Assembly: GCA_002320815.1 (NCBI GenBank)
Contig: DCLA01000079.1
Span: 1 to 64,000, forward strand
Length of the DNA: 64,000 bases
Reading direction: 5' to 3'
DNA from: Myxococcales bacterium UBA1660
GTDB taxonomy: Bacteria > Myxococcota_A > Polyangia > Polyangiales > Houyiibacteriaceae
In this document: one piece after another, positions 62,024 through 64,000 of the stretch
Position numbering within the stretch: position 1 is the stretch's first letter
How the letters are laid out: the number at the start of each line of letters is the position of its first letter
The notes under the pieces: generated by a model
Databases searched by the model: none
Told to the model about the DNA's origin: nothing
Seen by the model: only the letters and a program-made list of their open reading frames with translations
Translations under genes and position numbers: made by a program

Positions 62024-62878
62024 CTAGGGCGCATCCTGAACGCGCACCGGCGGGTGCGCGTTCAGCGCCAACCGCGCGAGGCGCTCGGCCGAGACCGAGC
62101 CCGGCTCGGGCGTGAGCATCACCACCTGCTGGTCGTCTTCGGGGATCTCGATCACCAGGCAGTCGAGCTCCAGCGGACCGACCTCGTCGTGCTCGGTCCG
62201 CTTCACCAGATGCCTCGGCGGGGTGTAGAGGAGGTGGCTCTCCCAGAGCTCCCGGAACTCGTCGCTCCGCTTCAGCTCCCGGATCAGGCGGTTGATCTCG
62301 GGGTCGTCCGGGTACCGAGCGAACGCGCGCCGAACCCGCGCCATCAGGTAGGCGCCATACTGGCCATCGGCCTCGAACCGGAAGTGCGGAGGCTCCCCCG
62401 GCCGCTCGAGGAAGTAGCGGCGCGCCAGGTTCCGGCGGTCCGGCTGCAGGCCGGCGATGTCGCCGAGGAGGGCGGTCGCCAAGCCGTTCCAGGCGATGAT
62501 GTCCAGCTTCGCGTCCTGGACCGTCACTGCGGCGTCCGGCAAGCGGGCGAGCAGGTGCATCACCCCGGGCCCTGGGGTGCGGATCGGGCTCGGCGGGAGC
62601 GATGCGGCGAGACCGGCGAGCTCCAGGAGGACCGTACGCTCGTGCCGGTCCATCCCCAGCGCCTCGGCGACGCTGGTGAGGACTTCGCGTGAGGGGTGTC
62701 GGCCTCGGGCCTGCTCCAGCTGGGCGTAGTACTCGGTCGAGATCCCCGCGAGCTCCGCCACCTCTTCCCGGCGGAGCCCGGGCGTGCGGCGGCGGCCCGA
62801 GGGCCGGAGGCCGAGGTCGCGGGGCTTCACCTGCTCCCGTCGGGCCCGGAGGAACGCGGCGACTTCCTCGAGGTTCAT
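62024..62878 (-). CDS. MmyB-type HTH transcriptional regulator
   Basis: 284 residues. N-terminal XRE-type helix-turn-helix: AFLRARREQVKPRDLGLRPS, RRTPGLRREEVAELAGISTE, YYAQLEQARGRHPSREVLTS, with R-R-T-P-G-L-R-R-E-E typical of the family. C-terminal ligand domain of the MmyB/PAS-like type (VTVQDAKLDIIAWNGLATAL, FRFEADGQYGAYLMARVRRA). Members usually repress or activate a divergent oxidoreductase gene and respond to a small, often fatty or aromatic, ligand. That is the layout here: the SDR gene starts 88 bases away in the opposite direction with an inverted repeat between. Confidence 0.93.
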   Translation of the reverse strand: MNLEEVAAFLRARREQVKPRDLGLRPSGRRRTPGLRREEVAELAGISTEYYAQLEQARGRHPSREVLTSVAEALGMDRHERTVLLELAGLAASLPPSPIRTPGPGVMHLLARLPDAAVTVQDAKLDIIAWNGLATALLGDIAGLQPDRRNLARRYFLERPGEPPHFRFEADGQYGAYLMARVRRAFARYPDDPEINRLIRELKRSDEFRELWESHLLYTPPRHLVKRTEHDEVGPLELDCLVIEIPEDDQQVVMLTPEPGSVSAERLARLALNAHPPVRVQDAP

Positions 62879-62909
62879 GGAGCAGTAGTCTCCCTCCCGC
62901 CCACGGCGT

Positions 62910-62936
62910 TAGCCACGTACTGGCAGCCTCTGGCTA
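62910..62936. promoter_or_regulatory. Operator candidate between regulator and SDR gene
   Basis: TAGCCA at 62910-62915 is inverted as TGGCTA at 62931-62936 (15-base spacer), and GCCA-CGTAC-TGGC at 62912-62924 forms a second, tighter dyad in the same place. It lies mid-way between the two start codons, where a regulator acting on both genes would bind. Confidence 0.5.
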
Positions 62937-62965
62937 GGGGGCGCGCGGATGCCGAGAACGTCGGC

Positions 62966-63733
62966 ATGCACCAACAGCACCCCAATCGTGTCGCCCTCGT
63001 CACCGGTGGAAACCGGGGCATCGGGCTCCAGATCGTCAAAGAGCTCGCTGGCCGCGGCCTCACCGTCGTGCTCGGATCGCGGGATCTCGACCAAGGCCGC
63101 GAGGCCGCCGAACCGATCGAGGGGGACGTCCGCGCCGTCCAGCTCGACGTCACCGACCGGGCGTCCATCGACGCTGCCGCCGAATCCGTGCGTCGCGACC
63201 TCGGCCGCCTGGACATCCTGATCAACAACGCCGCGATCTCCCGCGCGCACGCTCGGACGGGCGAGTCCACCGCCGAGTGGGCCGTGCGATCGAAGCCCAG
63301 CGTCGTCCCCCTCGATGACGTGCGGACCATCTGGGAGACCAACGTCTTCGGCCCGCTGGCCGTCTACCAGGCGATGCTCCCGCTGCTCCGCGAGGCCCCG
63401 CACGCGAACGTGGTGAACGTCTCCAGCGGGCTCGGCTCCCTGGCCTGGTTCGCGAATCCGGAGCAGCCGAATCGCGAGATGTTCGTGCCCGGGTACTCCG
63501 CGTCGAAGACCGCCCTCAACGCGATGACCCTGGCGATGGCGATCGAGCTCGAAGGGACGGCCATCCGGGTCAACGCCGTCACCCCCGGCTACACCAAGAC
63601 GAACCTGAACAACTTCGAGGGCACCGAGACCGTCGAGGAAGGAGCCGCCGAAGCCGTGCGGGTCGCCCTGCTCGGTCCGGACGGGCCCACCGGCCAGTTC
63701 ACGCACGCGACCCTGGGCGAGGTGCCCTGGTGA
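62966..63733 (+). CDS. Short-chain dehydrogenase/reductase regulated by the divergent MmyB gene
   Basis: 255 residues, classical SDR: VALVTGGNRGIGLQIVKEL cofactor motif, VVLGSRDLDQG suggests NADP preference, NNAAISRA, catalytic Ser in NVSSGLGS, YSASKTAL with Tyr/Lys, NAVTPGYTKTNLN. The pattern is close to carbonyl reductase-like plant/bacterial SDRs. ATG at 62966. Divergent from the MmyB-type regulator, so it is the probable target gene. Substrate unknown. Confidence 0.92.
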   Translation: MHQQHPNRVALVTGGNRGIGLQIVKELAGRGLTVVLGSRDLDQGREAAEPIEGDVRAVQLDVTDRASIDAAAESVRRDLGRLDILINNAAISRAHARTGESTAEWAVRSKPSVVPLDDVRTIWETNVFGPLAVYQAMLPLLREAPHANVVNVSSGLGSLAWFANPEQPNREMFVPGYSASKTALNAMTLAMAIELEGTAIRVNAVTPGYTKTNLNNFEGTETVEEGAAEAVRVALLGPDGPTGQFTHATLGEVPW

Positions 63734-63812
63734 GCTGATAGAGCATCGAGCGAGAGGGTACGACCGGGCCCGGAGCCGGAGCGGGTGTCGCCGCGTATAC
63801 TCTCGCGTCGAC

Positions 63813-64000
63813 ATGGCTTCGCCGTGGACGCTCGCGAGCCCCTTCGCCCTCATCGCGCTCTGCCTCGGCGCTTGCGCCGAGGTGGGGCCGCCGTGCGAGC
63901 CGCCGGATCCTGCACCGGTCATCGGCGTCGACGATGCGGGGCGATTCCTCGCGGACGGTGTGCCCGTCGTGCCCAGGCTGGTGAACAGCTACCCGCTCCT
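63813..64000 (+). CDS. Lipoprotein, 3' end beyond the window
   Basis: 62 residues visible. Signal LASPFALIALCLGAC with Cys about 22, then a Pro/Cys-rich start (EVGPPCEPPDPAPVIGVDDA) and RFLADGVPVVPRL. TATACT at 63796-63801, 12 bases before the ATG, would serve as a -10 box, but no -35 is clear. No family can be assigned to the fragment. Confidence 0.65.
   Translation, partial: MASPWTLASPFALIALCLGACAEVGPPCEPPDPAPVIGVDDAGRFLADGVPVVPRLVNSYPL

Overview
The window looks like a chromosomal stretch of a myxobacterium (Myxococcota, order Polyangiales, Sandaracinus-like). This is inferred from content: very high G+C with strong third-position GC bias, six Hanks-type Ser/Thr kinase genes in 64 kb, HRDVSPSN-type and PEGA-tailed kinases, cysteine-rich repeat (DUF4215) and fibro-slime lipoproteins, DUF222-HNH nucleases, many secreted lipoproteins with Asp/Gly-rich linkers, and sigma-54-type promoters. 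No ribosomal or tRNA marker is present, so the taxonomic call stays an inference.

Layout. 0-4.4 kb is an accessory island: a 5'-truncated ISL3-type transposase, a lower-GC pair encoding a secreted metzincin protease and an FGE-fold lipoprotein, and a decayed IS630-type transposase. 4.4-18 kb holds a beta-rich exported protein, a Kazal-domain lipoprotein, a PEGA-tailed kinase facing a von Willebrand A lipoprotein, a methyltransferase, SufE, a second kinase, phosphoglucomutase, an SDR, HemB and an unusual pseudokinase-kinase-receiver fusion. 18-31.6 kb has a tandem repeat, an outer-membrane protein, an aldo/keto reductase, fructose-1,6-bisphosphatase, a UPF0104 membrane protein, two convergent kinases, and a minus-strand operon (unknown protein, sucrase/ferredoxin-like protein, homoserine dehydrogenase, small membrane protein, kinase).

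31.8-37 kb is a compact plus-strand Tad/Flp-like operon behind a textbook sigma-54 promoter: two Flp-type pilins, a prepilin peptidase, two TadE-like pseudopilins, a membrane-anchored protein, a lipoprotein and a TadG-like protein. No ATPase, secretin or TadB/C gene is visible. 37-46 kb has an aldehyde dehydrogenase-GMC oxidoreductase pair, an HtrA-type protease divergent from a kinase-TPR pair, a small acidic lipoprotein, a pentapeptide-repeat protein and an acyl-CoA dehydrogenase-fold enzyme.

46-64 kb is mostly exported or accessory: lipoproteins, a DUF2141 protein, an esterase lipoprotein, a GH43-like lipoprotein, a Gre factor, a DUF4177-like secreted protein, a DUF222-HNH protein bracketed by identical 16-bp palindromes, a large fibro-slime/DUF4215 lipoprotein, a small-molecule methyltransferase, a VOC protein, an EGF-like lipoprotein, and a divergent MmyB-type regulator/SDR pair. 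Three loci here (about 51.8-52.5, 57.6-57.9 and 58.0-59.6 kb) carry frameshifts; at least one is a homopolymer indel, so either recent decay or sequencing error is possible. The window ends inside a lipoprotein gene.

The most unusual items are the triple fusion at 15990-18008, whose receiver has Glu in place of the phospho-acceptor Asp; the sigma-54-driven, ATPase-less Tad-like operon; the IS-bracketed metzincin/FGE island; and the palindrome-bracketed HNH gene.
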